Source: Ciona savignyi
Taxonomy: Eukaryota > Chordata > Ascidiacea > Phlebobranchia > Cionidae
Length of the DNA stretch: 64,000 nt
Assembly (NCBI GenBank): GCA_000149265.1
Contig: CH002587.1
Span: 1,957 to 65,956 of the forward strand
Reading direction: 5' to 3'
Position 1 is the first letter of the stretch; each line of letters begins with the position of its first letter. Under the pieces are notes generated by a model, which searched no databases, had not been told where the DNA came from, and saw nothing but the letters and a program-made list of their open reading frames with translations. Shown here piece after piece: positions 1 through 11,202 of the stretch. Position numbers and translations under genes: made by a program.

Positions 1-1550
1 TGAGCAAGGCAGTACATTGCTTAAATACAGCGGATTATTGGATTCTACCAAATTGAAGAAATGTGTAAATCATACACAACAGAATGCAATAACTCCGGTA
101 ACCCTACGATGGGAGCGACGTTATCCGACGATTAGTTTTCCCAGTTATGGGATAAACATGAATATCCCATCCTAATCTATAATGCATTGGTAATTACGTT
201 TAGCAATATTTTGGTGTTCATTGTTATGATTATCAAAATTTTATTTAACTGATTTACAACCAGTAGTATCCGTTATATAGCACATTATTCGTATAACTTG
301 AACAAGGTTTACAAATCATCACCTATCAAAATAAAGACGCATTGATTGCTACAAATAATTCGTATTTTATTTAATAAATAAAAAGATCTAGAGAAACTTC
401 GGCCAAATTAAACATTCAAACTTTGTCTGCAATGAGTCGACTCTTCATAAAACTGATCTTAGTAAAGTCACATTTAAATGTAACAGTCAAAAAGCAATGT
501 TACAAGCCCAGGGGCAGTATGGTTATTACTGTTGTCGTATTAAGTTTAAGGGGTACATAAGTCCATTTTAAGGTCCGCCAATCACATGAAACGACTGAAT
601 GTTTGCTTCACTTAGAATTGGGCAAACATTCTAGCGCAATGTTTGGAATCGTAAAGCTGTAAGTGTTTCCACAAAGTTACACATAGCACAAAGTAAGTAA
701 GTAGTGCTTTCTTGAATGCACAGTGTTTTAGTCTAAGTTGTATTATGTTTGTTAAAGTATCCAGATAGTCTTGTTGAATTTCATTTTTCTTCTGAAAGAG
801 CATAGAATACTGACTTGCAGCATATTACCTAGGTGAGAAATACAGGAGGCAGCGATCAATACATGTCGGTAGTGTCTTTTGACAAGGTTAACGGAGATAG
901 CATGGGCTCGAGGCAATTATTATGCCGGACCGGGTATAACGGACCCTTTTACGTAATCGTGGGGAAATATGACGTGTTTTTTTTTGTTTTCGAAGTTAAA
1001 ATATAAATTTTCAAAAGTCCCACTGATCGAATGCCCAACGCTATACCAGTAAGCTCACCGAGTTGGGGTTTATAAAGACAAGCCGCTGAAAGTGTTAAGG
1101 TCTGCATTTGGCAATGTACCGTAACGCTATTAGTACGACGTTGCAGCTTGTCTTGTTAGACATACAATGAGTTTTCGTATTTTAGATATCAACAAGATAG
1201 TGCAACCTGAAGCAAAACACCCAATCCATACATGTCGGTTTAAAATATTATTTTCACTCAGCAGTCGAGGAGGTAAATTTTCCTCAAATCTATTTGTTTG
1301 CCTCAAATATATTTGTTTCTATTGGTTTACATGCTGTAATGGATATGATGCAACAGGACCGTGAACAAAGTCAACTGCGACTGTAATGCGTGTTTTTTAT
1401 CGTGTACATTCTCACACCTTGCAAATTCGTTTTGTGGTAGTGGGTATCGATTTCGACCAAATGTTCATTATCCATCGGACCACGTATAAGCAACTAGTCA
1501 AAACCAATAAGTTCCCAGTAAAATATGGCGTTCTGTAAGGATAGCTGGAG
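1..1550. other. Non-coding stretch, nothing recognised
   Basis: AT-rich sequence with only short open frames of no recognisable content. No repeat, RNA gene or exon with convincing splice sites was seen here. Confidence 0.5.
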
Positions 1551-1554
1551 ATTC

Positions 1555-1726
1555 ATATTTATCCCCGTTAATTAGAAAATAAAAGTGGGTTAACACACGG
1601 GCAATCGTAAGATTACCTCGCGCTCATCGTCAGGTTACCGTAGCTATTGCAGTGTGTTGTATATGATAGACACGTTCCTTCAATTTGGTAGAACACATTA
1701 ATCCGCTGGGGTTAGGCAATGCATAT
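1555..1726 (-). repeat. tRNA-derived SINE, partial copy
   Basis: This shares the body of the complete copy at 46217-46510, including the 'tttatccccgt' block, the 'cacgggcaatcgt' block and the 'gtgtgttgtatatgatagac' block. The tRNA-like head is missing or too diverged to see. It is a degraded member of the same family. Confidence 0.6.
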
Positions 1727-1778
1727 GAAAGGAAACAAAAATAGCTAGCCAATAGTTTCGTACCTGAAACCTTTCGAA

Positions 1779-1941
1779 TAGGAGGGAAACTTCTTACTAA
1801 AACTATGGAAACTAATCTAACTCTTTCCCAAAGACTAACCTAAAACCCCAACCTAACCCTGACTTTAACCGAAGCGCTTTCAATAACCTTAATGTCATAA
1901 TCTTCATTTTAGTGTGCAGTTTCCCTACTTTTTTCCTCCTC
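1779..1941. repeat. MITE-like repeat with GGAGGGAAAC ends
   Basis: The left end reads GGAGGGAAACT and the right end reads AGTTTCCCTAC then CCTCC, which is an imperfect terminal inverted repeat. The interior has CTAACCC-type runs. A diverged second copy lies at about 29725-29884, with the same 'aaactatggaaactaat' interior. The superfamily is not clear, and no target-site duplication could be read with confidence. Confidence 0.5.
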
Positions 1942-1944
1942 CCA

Positions 1945-3065
1945 ATTTCTTGAATTACCATATTCTGAAACCTTTCTCTTCTTTTTAAGTTGACATTACA
2001 TTTTAATCAAATGAGTTTAACATTTGTTCGACCAAACTTGAGTGAAACTGAATGGTTCGTACAACTAGGAGTGAAATTATGGTCGGTTATGTGCATAAGA
2101 TGTGCATATTTAAACACATGCAAACTATATCGTTTAGTTTTGTAATACAGACCGATTCCACACAAACGCTGGCTAACTCAATGGCTTTTTTAAAACTTTC
2201 GCATCGGTCTTTTATTGATCTAAGCTTTCCCGTTTTGGCCGAAATATGGTCCTCACAAAAAGAAACGATATTTGCCCAGCAAATACCTTCTTGTTTTGTC
2301 AAAATACTCGTAAATCTAAGTGTAGACTCTCTGCTCAAAAGGTAGTTTGCCGCTGTCAATAGTAATCTACATAAACAAAATGCACTGAAACAGCGAATAC
2401 ATAACCGTAATGTGCTACACTTTATATGCCACAATAATATATCTCTCGCTTCCGATCGCAGTAACGCGACGCCAAAGGAAATGATATTAAGCTCGTTGCA
2501 GTCTGTGAACGGTTACACCGAAATGTAAAAATTCGAAAAGTATATGAACTAAAATACAGAACAACACATTGCAACTACTATGACTGCTCTCCTTTAAGCG
2601 TATGCACACTACACAGAGAGATACACCACACATTTGTGTTGTTGTTTTTCGTAGAAAGAAATTGCCTCTAACCGTATGCCAATTAACAGCTTACCAGGCT
2701 GTTAATGTTCAGATCACTTTAGATACAAGGGTTGTACTTTCTAAACCGGGTTGCTTCTAGATTATGAAACGTTGCGCGTCATAGACATGAAAGCGAAACT
2801 TCAATTTCAAAATCAAGCAATTTCAAATAAAAAACTTGTGAATGGAAGAAACGGTCGTGTGACCAAACTCTGAGTGCCACAAAGTGAAATACAACTTAAA
2901 GCTACGAACCTAATACATGTTCATTACCATGCTCAGTAATTTAATTAAGAAAATCGTGGATAAAAGGGAGCTGTTATCTAAGCAATTAATTTGCGCGAAC
3001 TTTATACAGCAGATGCTTAAAAATGGTTAAGAGACTAAGATACAAGAATAACTGCAAACAGAAAT
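1945..3065. other. Non-coding stretch with one doubtful minus-strand open frame
   Basis: No repeat family was recognised. A minus-strand open frame spans 2087-2434. Its inner part is protein-like in composition and is preceded by an acceptor-like 'tttatgtag', but no family was recognised and a frame of this length can arise by chance in this much AT-rich DNA. Confidence 0.35.
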
Positions 3066-3067
3066 GT

Positions 3068-3186
3068 TAGAATAGGATAGAATAGAATAATCATGTTTAT
3101 CCCCGTGAATGGGGAATACCAAGGGGGGTTAACAACACGGGCGAATCGTCAGATCACCTCGCGCCCACCTTCGAGGTCACCATTTA
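3068..3186 (-). repeat. tRNA-derived SINE, 3' part
   Basis: It begins with the GGATAG/GAATAG tail motif and continues through 'tttatccccgtgaatgggg' and the 'cacgggcgaatcgtcagatcacctcgcg' region shared with the copies at 36.0 and 46.2 kb. It is truncated before the tRNA-like head. Confidence 0.6.
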
Positions 3187-3783
3187 CTCCCATTAATAGA
3201 CGCATTTTAGACACAGGCAACAAATATATCTCATGGAAATATGTTTATTTTTCATAGACTATCATTATACCAATGAGAGAAGGCCAAGTTATTAACTTAA
3301 AACTGTTTAATGCAGGAAGTGACATTGTTTTAGGTATCTTCCACAATATAGAGAAGTAATCAGATCCGCCACACCTTGGGTGGAAGCGGTTTCTAGTTTG
3401 ATTTGCTGAGCATCAAATTGAATGGAATCATATTGGGGGAAACACATCGATATTTAACGCAAATTCGCCATGCAACGTACCTTGCTGAAGAAGACGAACA
3501 ACACAGGTTCTCAGTCAAACTTTTTATTGAAGACTGGGTAATAAGAATCCGTATTTACACATGTTGTATTCTCTTTACATGACTTTGGTGGCCCTGGGTA
3601 AACTATACTCCAGAAAAGCCATAATCTGCAGATTGTTCGTTTTGTCCAACATGTGTGGGAACATTAGCATCTTCATACTAATACAAGTTGAAAATAAATC
3701 AAACTAAAACGGAGTTTAATTGCCTATTATGGCAATGTCACCATACCTTTATAACATATCTTGATTTATATATATTCTATTTA
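3187..3783. other. Non-coding stretch, nothing recognised
   Basis: No exon, repeat family or RNA gene was identified between the SINE fragment and the tandem-core element. Confidence 0.4.
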
Positions 3784-5329
3784 TTATTGGTCCCATTTGA
3801 AAAAATGGGACACATATTGTTTTTGTCCGTTTTTTTCGTTTTTTTTTCGTTTTTTTTTTTCTTCGTCAAACGCTTGACAGGCATGGCATGGCGCCCCGAC
3901 ATCTACCAGAAGGAATAATGGAATCGCAATGAAACTTGGTGATTTGTTAGACAACATGGCCTAGATATACAGAAACCAAAATTTTGGGTAATAAATTTAG
4001 GGGAATTCCCCTTGGACGTTAAAAAAAAAACGGTCATTTTTTTCTAACAACATAGCTTTTTAGGCTATAGCGCTTGAACGGCTGCTCCAATTTGAATCAA
4101 ATTTGGTGGAAGGTTAGTGCACTAGTCACTGATTTAACACTTAAAAGAAATAAAAAAAATACTTAGGAAAATACCCTAAAAATTAAACTTTTACTGTTAA
4201 ATGATAATTGTGACAGGCATGCTATGTCGCCCCGACATCTACCAGAAGGGTTAATGGAATCGCAATTAAACTTGGTGATTTGTTGGACAACATGGTCTAG
4301 ATATGCAGAAATCAAAATTTTGGCTGATAAATCTAGGGGAATTCCCCTGGGACGGTAAAACCAAAACGGTATTTTTTTCTAAAAAAATAGCCTTTTTTGG
4401 GCATAGCGCTTGAACGACCTATACAATTTGAATCAGATTTGGTGGAATGTAAGTGCATTAGTCACTGATTTAACACTTAAAAGAAATAAAAAAATTACTA
4501 AGGGAAATACCCTAAAAATCAGATTTTGTTCTCTAATTATGATTGTGACAAGCATGCCATGTTGCCCCGAAATCTAGCAAAAGGAGTAATTAAATCGCAT
4601 TAAAAATTTGACATTTGTAACAGAACATGGTCTAGATAAGCAGAAACCAAAATTTTGGGTAATGAATCTAGGGAAATTCCCCTGAGACGTTAAAAACCAA
4701 AACATTTTTTTTCTAAAAAATTGGATTTTTTGGGCATAGCGCTTGAACGGCTGCTCTAGAATTATTAAAATTTGGTAAAATGTTAAAACATTAGACATTC
4801 TGTGCCAATTCAATAAAGAAAACATTTACTGAGGTTAATTCCCATGAAAACGAAGATATGTTGCTGAATTATGATTGTGACAGGCATGCCATATCGCACT
4901 GACATCTCCAACAGAAGTCGACAAATCAGATTAAAACTTTAAGAATTGCTACATAACATGACTTACTTATGTAAAAACAAAAACTTATCTATTAAACCCA
5001 GGGGAATTCCCTGAAACAATGAAAAAGTAAATCGGACTATTTGGGAATTAAGCTTCATTTCACTACTGCGCTTGAAAAGAAGCTTTAATTTAAAACGTTT
5101 GTGGTGAAATGTTCGTAAATTTAAGACGTTTATTCTTTTTTTAACTACACATTGAAAAGAAGTTTGGTTGGACAACTATGGGACCCATGCGTTTATGCTT
5201 GCAGAAACAAACTACATATTCAGTGCATAAAATACAAATTGTAGTTAGGGACCCTGTAGCATGAATATATGGTATACAACATGTGTTTTACAAATGGTGG
5301 TGGTTAAACACGTGGTTGACACTCTCTAG
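3784..5329 (+). mobile_element. Tandem-core repeat element, complete-looking copy (hairpin head, CTAG tail)
   Basis: The head has a perfect 9-bp stem-loop at 3790-3811 (GTCCCATTT, short loop, AAATGGGAC) and a T-rich run. The core is built of roughly 280-300-bp units. Each unit carries a 'gacaggcatgccatg' block, an 'accagaaggagtaatggaat' block, an AATTCCCC palindrome near 'aggggaattcccct', and a 'gggcatagcgcttgaacg' block. The tail reads 'acacgtggttgacactctctag' followed by T. No coding capacity is visible. Related copies lie at 10.3, 11.2, 22.2, 24.3, 42.7 and 45.6 kb. A stem-loop at one end, tandem core units and a fixed CTAG end recall non-autonomous rolling-circle (Helentron/HINE-like) elements, but the 5' TC start is not evident, so this assignment is inference. 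Confidence 0.65.
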
Positions 5330-5430
5330 TTTTATGTACATTCGGCGCAGCATTGTAAAATCAAACGTAATCCACTAGAGGAGAGAAAGCGCACGCAATT
5401 TCTATCGGATAAAAATAAATCGCAAATTGT

Positions 5431-5526
5431 ACGGTCGTGTGGCTGAATGGTTAATGCGACCGATACATATACTGACTCCTATACATAAACGGACCGGCAC
5501 ATCATGGATTCAAAACTCTTACCGGT
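5431..5526 (+). repeat. Short tRNA-like SINE (A and B boxes)
   Basis: It starts 'acggtcgtgtggctgaatgg', an A-box-like sequence (tRNA-Ser/Leu type). It continues with the conserved 'gcgaccgatacatat' block and a degenerate B box (GGATTCAAAAC), and ends in 'ctcttaccggtaa'. There are six copies in the window, five of them between 5.4 and 9.1 kb. Confidence 0.65.
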
Positions 5527-5779
5527 AAAATACAAATACAGCGTTGCAATAACCATAATCTTATTTCAAAACATTACAAGTCAGTAAAATCACAACATTA
5601 AAATAAACACTCGACCACTACACCCAGGTCCATTTTGCCTAACCTCCCCTTACAGCCGGTAAATACAATACACATAATACTTAGTGAAGCATTTCTTTGA
5701 TTTTTAACTGCTCGCAAGCAAAAATGCTTGAGTTGTACCAGTCTAATTAACTGCAAGCAAGTACCCGCTTTGTACATTA

Positions 5780-5975
5780 TTTTGCAGAATTTACGCCGCT
5801 TTTGTTGGGCTGAATTTGAGACTCTCCCTCACGTGCTGAATCGGTGCCCCAGCTCGATGAACTTGATGACGGAGCGGCACGATTCGGTACTGCGGGAGAT
5901 CCTTAAACATGTTGATCGGACCCGCTTCCCCGTGATCTCGATCGATCGAACGGTGCCAGAACACATATGGCGGCC
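5780..5975 (+). mobile_element. LINE ORF2 C-terminal fragment
   Basis: The plus-strand frame reads ETLPHVLNRCP, then MTERHDSVLREILKHV. This matches the Cys/His-containing tail found after the reverse transcriptase in many LINE ORF2 proteins (pattern ETLxHVLNxCP ... RHDxVL). There is no reverse transcriptase upstream, so this is a 5'-truncated or degraded copy. Naming the clade would need a protein search. Confidence 0.6.
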
Positions 5976-6044
5976 ACTGACGTGTCATTAAGGCGGTGTC
6001 GGCTCCACACAAAATAGAAGCTTGTGGAGAAGGCTGTAAAGCAA

Positions 6045-6158
6045 CACGGCCGTGTGGACAAATGGTTAACTGCGACCGATATATATATATACCGACTACG
6101 ATATAAAAACGATACCAGTGTCGATCCCATCGTGGGTTCGAAACTTGGTTCGGTAAAA
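6045..6158 (+). repeat. Short tRNA-like SINE
   Basis: 'acggccgtgtggacaaatgg' followed by 'tgcgaccgatatat' and an intact B box in 'gtgggttcgaaac', ending 'ttggttcggtaa'. Same family as the copies at 5431, 8246, 8481, 8976 and 47453. Confidence 0.65.
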
Positions 6159-6159
6159 A

Positions 6160-6838
6160 AAGGCTGTGAACAAACTTTACAAAGTTTCCACGGAATGTGC
6201 GGTAACATTAGAGCCTCCACTGCCACGCCGTACTCGTGGAACTTATAAAATAAATTAAGATTATTATTGTAAGGTCGAGTAAGCTAAGATATCTATGAAA
6301 ATACATCGTAAAATACTTCAAGAAAACAAAATTTAAACAAAACTCCTGAAAGAGGTACGCGCTTAATTGGCGCAATTACGGCATTGATGTCGCGAAGCCT
6401 TTGAAACTCAATCTCCGTCTGTTTTACAATCCAATTCGCATAACAGGCAAACATGAAGACAAATGGTTAGAAATCCCATCAACATCCATGATTGATGCGA
6501 AATAAGCCTTGTCACTTATCTGTGCTACCCTTGTTTGCTAATTCTTTTAATTTTTAACATATTTTTGGTTTCTTTAACTTTTCGGTTTTGTTCTTGACTC
6601 AGTTCTACGACCAAATCCAGAATAATCAATTTGGTTTCTGTCGTCTGCAGACTTGCAAATATTCATTTGCTTGACTTTTTAAACTTTTAATAATTTACTC
6701 TGTTTGTACTGGTTACAGATACCAAATGTGCTTGTTAGCTTTGACGAAATATAGTTAGTTACCTTTAACTTAACGAAATTTACCTGTTCTACTTTTTCTA
6801 GTTTATACCTCCAAGTTACTCAAGTATTAGTTAAAAAA
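6160..6838. other. Non-coding stretch, nothing recognised
   Basis: AT-rich sequence between a SINE and the minisatellite. No coding or structural signal was recognised. Confidence 0.4.
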
Positions 6839-6840
6839 CA

Positions 6841-6955
6841 AAATGGGTTTACTTGGTAAAAATGGGTTTACTTGGTAAAAACGGGTTTACTTGGTAAAAA
6901 CGGGTTTACGCGGTAAAAACGGGTTTACTTGGTAAAAACGGGTTTACTTGGTAAA
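6841..6955. repeat. Minisatellite, 19-bp unit, six copies
   Basis: The unit 'aaacgggtttacttggtaa' repeats six times head to tail. The first two units have T in place of C, and the fourth has 'cgc' in place of 'ctt'. It ends abruptly at 'attacc'. Confidence 0.9.
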
Positions 6956-6959
6956 TTAC

Positions 6960-7400
6960 CTCTACTTTACCCTTGACCAAATACGCTTTTGTAAATAATT
7001 GCCATGCAAAGCGCCCTCATGCGAAATTTTGCCACTTAGATAGAATGTCAACTACAAATTGGAATCGTATCACGTCAATTCTGATCGCATAGCAATCAAT
7101 ATAATTATTACAACGACGACTACATCGGACATCTGAAAAAAAACACTTTGTGGTATGTTTATATGACTGTTTATAGTATATTGACAACAAATTTGAAACG
7201 ACTTTGAATCAATTTATTTCATTTTATCTCCTTTAAAACACGGTGTTTAAAACAGAAGACAATTCTTATAAAAAGGCAGGACAAAATATTTCCATTTATG
7301 GTGGACACATATTAATTATGAAATGGTAAAATGCTCGCAAGTAATGTCTAATAAAAATAATAAATATATTTTTTCACTCTCAATGTAATGTAGGAGGAAA
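6960..7400. other. Downstream (3' UTR side) region of the Osr gene
   Basis: AT-rich sequence that follows the Osr stop codon on the minus strand. A 3' UTR is expected here, but no clear AATAAA near the stop could be chosen with confidence. Confidence 0.35.
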
Positions 7401-7517
<117 letters not shown>

Positions 7518-7981
7518 TTATGGGTTCATAAGTCCGTGTTGGATTTCAAATGAAGAAGGCCTTTAACATACACATTAATTAAAACGAATTATTTTGTCAA
7601 ACCAAATTGTCAAGCATTGTCTACAACTTATAATGATTTGTTGCTGTTTGAGCGGCAGACCGACAACATGACGCCTGAAATCTTTCACGTATTTTCCTCT
7701 TCAATAATGGTATCGTGACTTGGGGCTCAATACTATGTAATCATAAAAAGCAACAGATATTGATTGATAATCACATATAGTGGCTTAACAGATTAATCTG
7801 ATCCGCATATTTACGAGCAAAATGTAGATTTCAATAACAAAATCTAAAATAACAGACCAAACGACTAATAGTTAGATTTATCAGCCAACCATTATAGGAT
7901 CGGGCGTTCTTTTGTTTTCCCCGCTTTTGACAAACTTTTATTCAAGTTTTGGCGTTTTCAGTATCATGTGAGGGAAACTTA

Positions 7982-8185
<204 letters not shown>

Positions 8186-8245
8186 TTATTTGTCGAACAT
8201 GGTGGATACATTGTTACACTTTGCATTGCAATCAATCAAATCACA

Positions 8246-8343
8246 CCAAGTTTCGAACCCATGGTGGGCTCATTACTCGGACCGTTTTTGTACAGGAGTA
8301 CCAATATTTATCGGCCTCGTTAACAATTCGGCCACTCGACCGT
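8246..8343 (-). repeat. Short tRNA-like SINE, in an Osr intron
   Basis: Reverse-orientation copy. The B box complement 'tttcgaaccc' lies near the left end and 'attcggccactcgaccgt' (A-box side) at the right end. Confidence 0.65.
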
Positions 8344-8480
8344 GCGATATTCGAACAACGATCACTAAGTCACTCATGCAAGGACACGACATCTAGTGGC
8401 TGATGTCGGCATCGACTGGTGGCGCACGATGGCGCACGCTAGAAATGAGCTTAACGGAATAAAATAATCGTTGCTGCCGT

Positions 8481-8588
8481 ACGGTCGTGTGGCCAAATGG
8501 TTAACGCGACCGATACATATACCGACTCTTATACAAAAAAACGGTCCTAGTGAAGAGCCCATCATGGGTTCGAAACTTAGCTCGGTAA
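8481..8588 (+). repeat. Short tRNA-like SINE, in an Osr intron
   Basis: 'acggtcgtgtggccaaatgg', 'gcgaccgatacatataccga', then 'catcatgggttcgaaac' and 'ttagctcggtaa'. It is one of the best-preserved copies, antisense to the host gene. Confidence 0.7.
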
Positions 8589-8765
8589 GAAAAATAATAA
8601 TAATAATCGTTGCTGCCATGTCTAGGACGCGAGCTCAGTGCTATGATGATTCAGTTCACACTTTGGTTTTCCCAATAAAATGATTATAAGATCGAATGAA
8701 CGGAAAAATGCGACAAAAGTACAAATTGCTATAATAATGTAAAAAAGTAATAAAACCAGTCGAAC

Positions 8766-8951
8766 CTGCCACAGTATTTGCAGATAAACTCTCGCTTTGG
8801 TTTGAGAGATTTCCCTGCGCGTCGGCCTCTGCCCTTGCTGCAGCTGGGATTTGTCTTATCGTGCTCTGTACCGCGATCTAGCGGCAGCTGGTTTGATAAA
8901 TTCAACCCAGGGTAGAAGTACGGGGGTTTTAACTGGTACGACAGGTGTGGC
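8766..8951 (-). CDS. osr: Odd-skipped-related zinc-finger protein, upstream exon (N-terminal part, start of finger 1)
   Basis: A 186-base exon with the acceptor 'ttatgcag' on the upstream side and the donor 'GGCAG|GTTCG' on the downstream side. It reads PHLSYQLKPPYFYPG and so on, ending in a basic stretch (RGRRAGKSLKPKRE) and FICKYCGR, the opening of finger 1, whose remaining half is on the next exon. The join AG|A gives GRHFTKSY, exactly as in Osr proteins of other animals. The part before the fingers is not conserved enough to confirm independently. It enters in phase 1, so at least one more upstream exon with the start codon is expected and was not found. Confidence 0.82.
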
Positions 8952-8975
8952 CTGCATAATATGGATGTTAAACTT

Positions 8976-9076
8976 ACGGTCGTGTGGCCGAATGGTTAAT
9001 GCGACCGATAGATATACCGAATTATATTCTTAAAAGGTCTTAGGGACGAGCCCATCATGGGTTCGAATCTAAGCAT
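8976..9076 (+). repeat. Short tRNA-like SINE
   Basis: 'acggtcgtgtggccgaatgg', 'gcgaccgatagatataccga' and the B box 'gggttcgaatc'. It lies 24 bases upstream of the Osr exon acceptor, within the upstream intron or flank. Confidence 0.68.
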
Positions 9077-9079
9077 GAA

Positions 9080-9735
9080 TATATATATATAACTGTTATA
9101 ACATTTCTACATCCATCTCGAGCTAAACGGGGGATTCGTACTGATAATGGAACTTCAGTCGAATGGCCGGGGGGGAAGGCCAGATTGTTTAGTTTGGCTG
9201 AAAGTATTTTTGCCATTATTACTTTCAGTTCTTAGGAAAGTCACCACACGTTTCCTTGATACAGTAATTTACGTATAGATCTCCCAACTAATCAAACATG
9301 CAACACACGACGATAGAAACCCCCATTTTGGCAATGAGTAATCTGACGTCTTTCAGTGATATAACGCTTCTCGTCCGAAATATAAATAATATATCAAAGA
9401 AAAACAATAATCCTAACCGTGACGCTAACCGAAACACCAGTAGGAAATTTGGACTCAAACAGGGAAAGTCAAGGGACAAAACACAGTTATTTTGATCGTT
9501 ATTTTAAACCTGAACAAAAAAATTTAAACTATTAATCATTGCAATCAACACATTTAAACAATTTAAGCTTAATCACGGGGTTGGACATTATTAGCGAGAA
9601 CCCAGGTAATTTTATTATTACTGTAAATATAAGCTCAACCCCTGAACAATTGTATAAAGAATCTTCCAACCCTGTGAGACCCACTTACTGCTTAAAGTTC
9701 ATTGTCGGATCAAGTGCGACTTACTGGTTCAACGC
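9080..9735. other. Non-coding stretch upstream of the visible Osr exons
   Basis: Short overlapping open frames on both strands lack recognisable content. A small CTAACC-type run lies near 9410. A first Osr exon could be hidden here but was not identified. Confidence 0.35.
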
Positions 9736-9741
9736 AACTAT

Positions 9742-10185
9742 CTGACGTAACAGATTAGCGTAGCTCTGGGTCACGTGGTTGTAGTTGATTGGTGGGATTG
9801 GGAATCGTGACGTAATTGGGGGATTTCCAAGAAAGTTGATCGGAGGAACTCTACCCCCATCTAGCTGTTTAAAAAATGTGTTTTTTTGATAATATACTCA
9901 AGCGGGGCGGTCGTATTGTCGAACTCGTCATAAAATCTACCATTTAAAAACAAACCACCTGACGTTTCCATCATATGTTCGGGACTTAGCTGAATGGAAG
10001 GGAAGTTACGTCATTGCAAATCGTGTTATACACGTTATACACGACTCACCATTGCTTGTCTGAACAACGGGGAGTTCAGGAAATATGGAGATGATGTCAT
10101 CACGGCGTGTGACATCATGGTATTATACGGCCACGATGACGTAGGTACAATCGGATGATGTATTGGTGACGTATTGATGACGTCA
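9742..10185. promoter_or_regulatory. Cluster of CRE/ATF-like sites upstream of Osr
   Basis: Within about 450 bases there are many CRE-type octamers or close variants: TGACGTAA (9742), TGACGTAA (9808), TGACGTTT (9960), TTACGTCA (10006), TGATGTCA (10093), TGACATCA (10110), TGACGTAG (10137), TGACGTAT (10167) and a perfect TGACGTCA (10178). An E-box CACGTG lies at about 9772. bZIP factors of the CREB/ATF group bind such octamers. The block is 0.8-1.2 kb upstream of the visible Osr exons, so a promoter or enhancer role for that gene is a reasonable inference. Confidence 0.45.
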
Positions 10186-10289
10186 TGATGATCAACTTGA
10201 TAACTGTCCATTATTTGTCTCTTTGCTGGCGCTGAGGATAAAATTTATTAATATGTGTGCGTCATTATATTATGTATGAAATGCACGTG

Positions 10290-11054
10290 ATGTTTTAACA
10301 CTTAAAAGAAATAAAAAAAATTACCCAGGGAAATACCCTTAAAATCGGATTTAGTTCTCTAATTATGATTGTGACAAGCATGCCATGTTGCCCCGAAATC
10401 TAGCAAAAGGAGTAATGAAATCGCAATAAAAATTTGACATTTGTAACAGAACATGGTCTAGATAAGCAGAAACCAAAATTTTGGGTAATGAATCAAGGGA
10501 AATTCCCCTGAGACGTTAAAAACCAAAACATTCAGATTTGGTTAAATGTTAGACCATTAGACACTTTAGGCCAATTAAAAGAAAGACACATTTTTGCTTA
10601 GAGTAATTCCCCTAAAAACGAAGATATGTTCCTGAATTATGATTGTGACAGGCATGTCATATCGCACTGACATCTCCAACAAGAAGTCGATAAATCACAT
10701 TAAAACTTTAAGAATTGTCTACATAACATGAGCCAACATATGTAAAAACAGAAACTCATCTACTAAACCTAGGGGAATTTTCTTTATTTCATTACAGCGC
10801 CTAAAAAGGTTTAATTTAAAACATGTAAGGTAAAATGTTCGTAAATTAAGATGTTATGTCTTTTTTTAACTACACATTGAAAAGAAGTTTGGTTGGACAA
10901 CTATGGGACCCATGCGTTAATGCTTGCAGAAACAAACTACATACTCAGTGTATGAAATACAAATTGTGGTTAGGGACCCTGTAGCATGAATATATGGCAT
11001 ACAAAATGTGTTTTACAAATGGTAGTGGTTAAACACGTGGTTGACACTCTCTAG
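10290..11054 (+). mobile_element. Tandem-core repeat element, 5'-truncated copy
   Basis: It begins inside a core unit ('taacacttaaaagaaataaa') and carries the unit blocks 'gacaggcatgtcatatcgc' and 'gggaccctgtagcatgaat'. It ends in the conserved tail 'ggttgacactctctag'. The tail is followed at once by sequence leading into the assembly gap. Confidence 0.65.
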
Positions 11055-11068
11055 GTATGCTTAAACTT

Positions 11069-11168
11069 NNNNNNNNNNNNNNNNNNNNNNNNNNNNNNNN
11101 NNNNNNNNNNNNNNNNNNNNNNNNNNNNNNNNNNNNNNNNNNNNNNNNNNNNNNNNNNNNNNNNNNNN
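11069..11168. other. Assembly gap (100 N)
   Basis: Exactly 100 N, a common placeholder length. The bases on the two sides ('ctctaggtatgcttaaactt' before, 'ctctagttatggttaaactt' after) are near-identical, so the flanks may overlap and the true gap may be small or absent. Confidence 0.9.
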
Positions 11169-11202
11169 GCACTCTCTAGTTATGGTTAAACTTATATTTT
11201 AA

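Noticed and set aside
1840-1870. Telomere-like CTAACCC runs
   Set aside because: They are short and imperfect and belong to the interior of a MITE-like repeat that recurs at 29.7 kb.
2087-2434. 115-residue minus-strand frame as a gene
   Set aside because: Its composition is somewhat protein-like, but there is no family match, no clear splice partner, and such a length is expected by chance in this much sequence.
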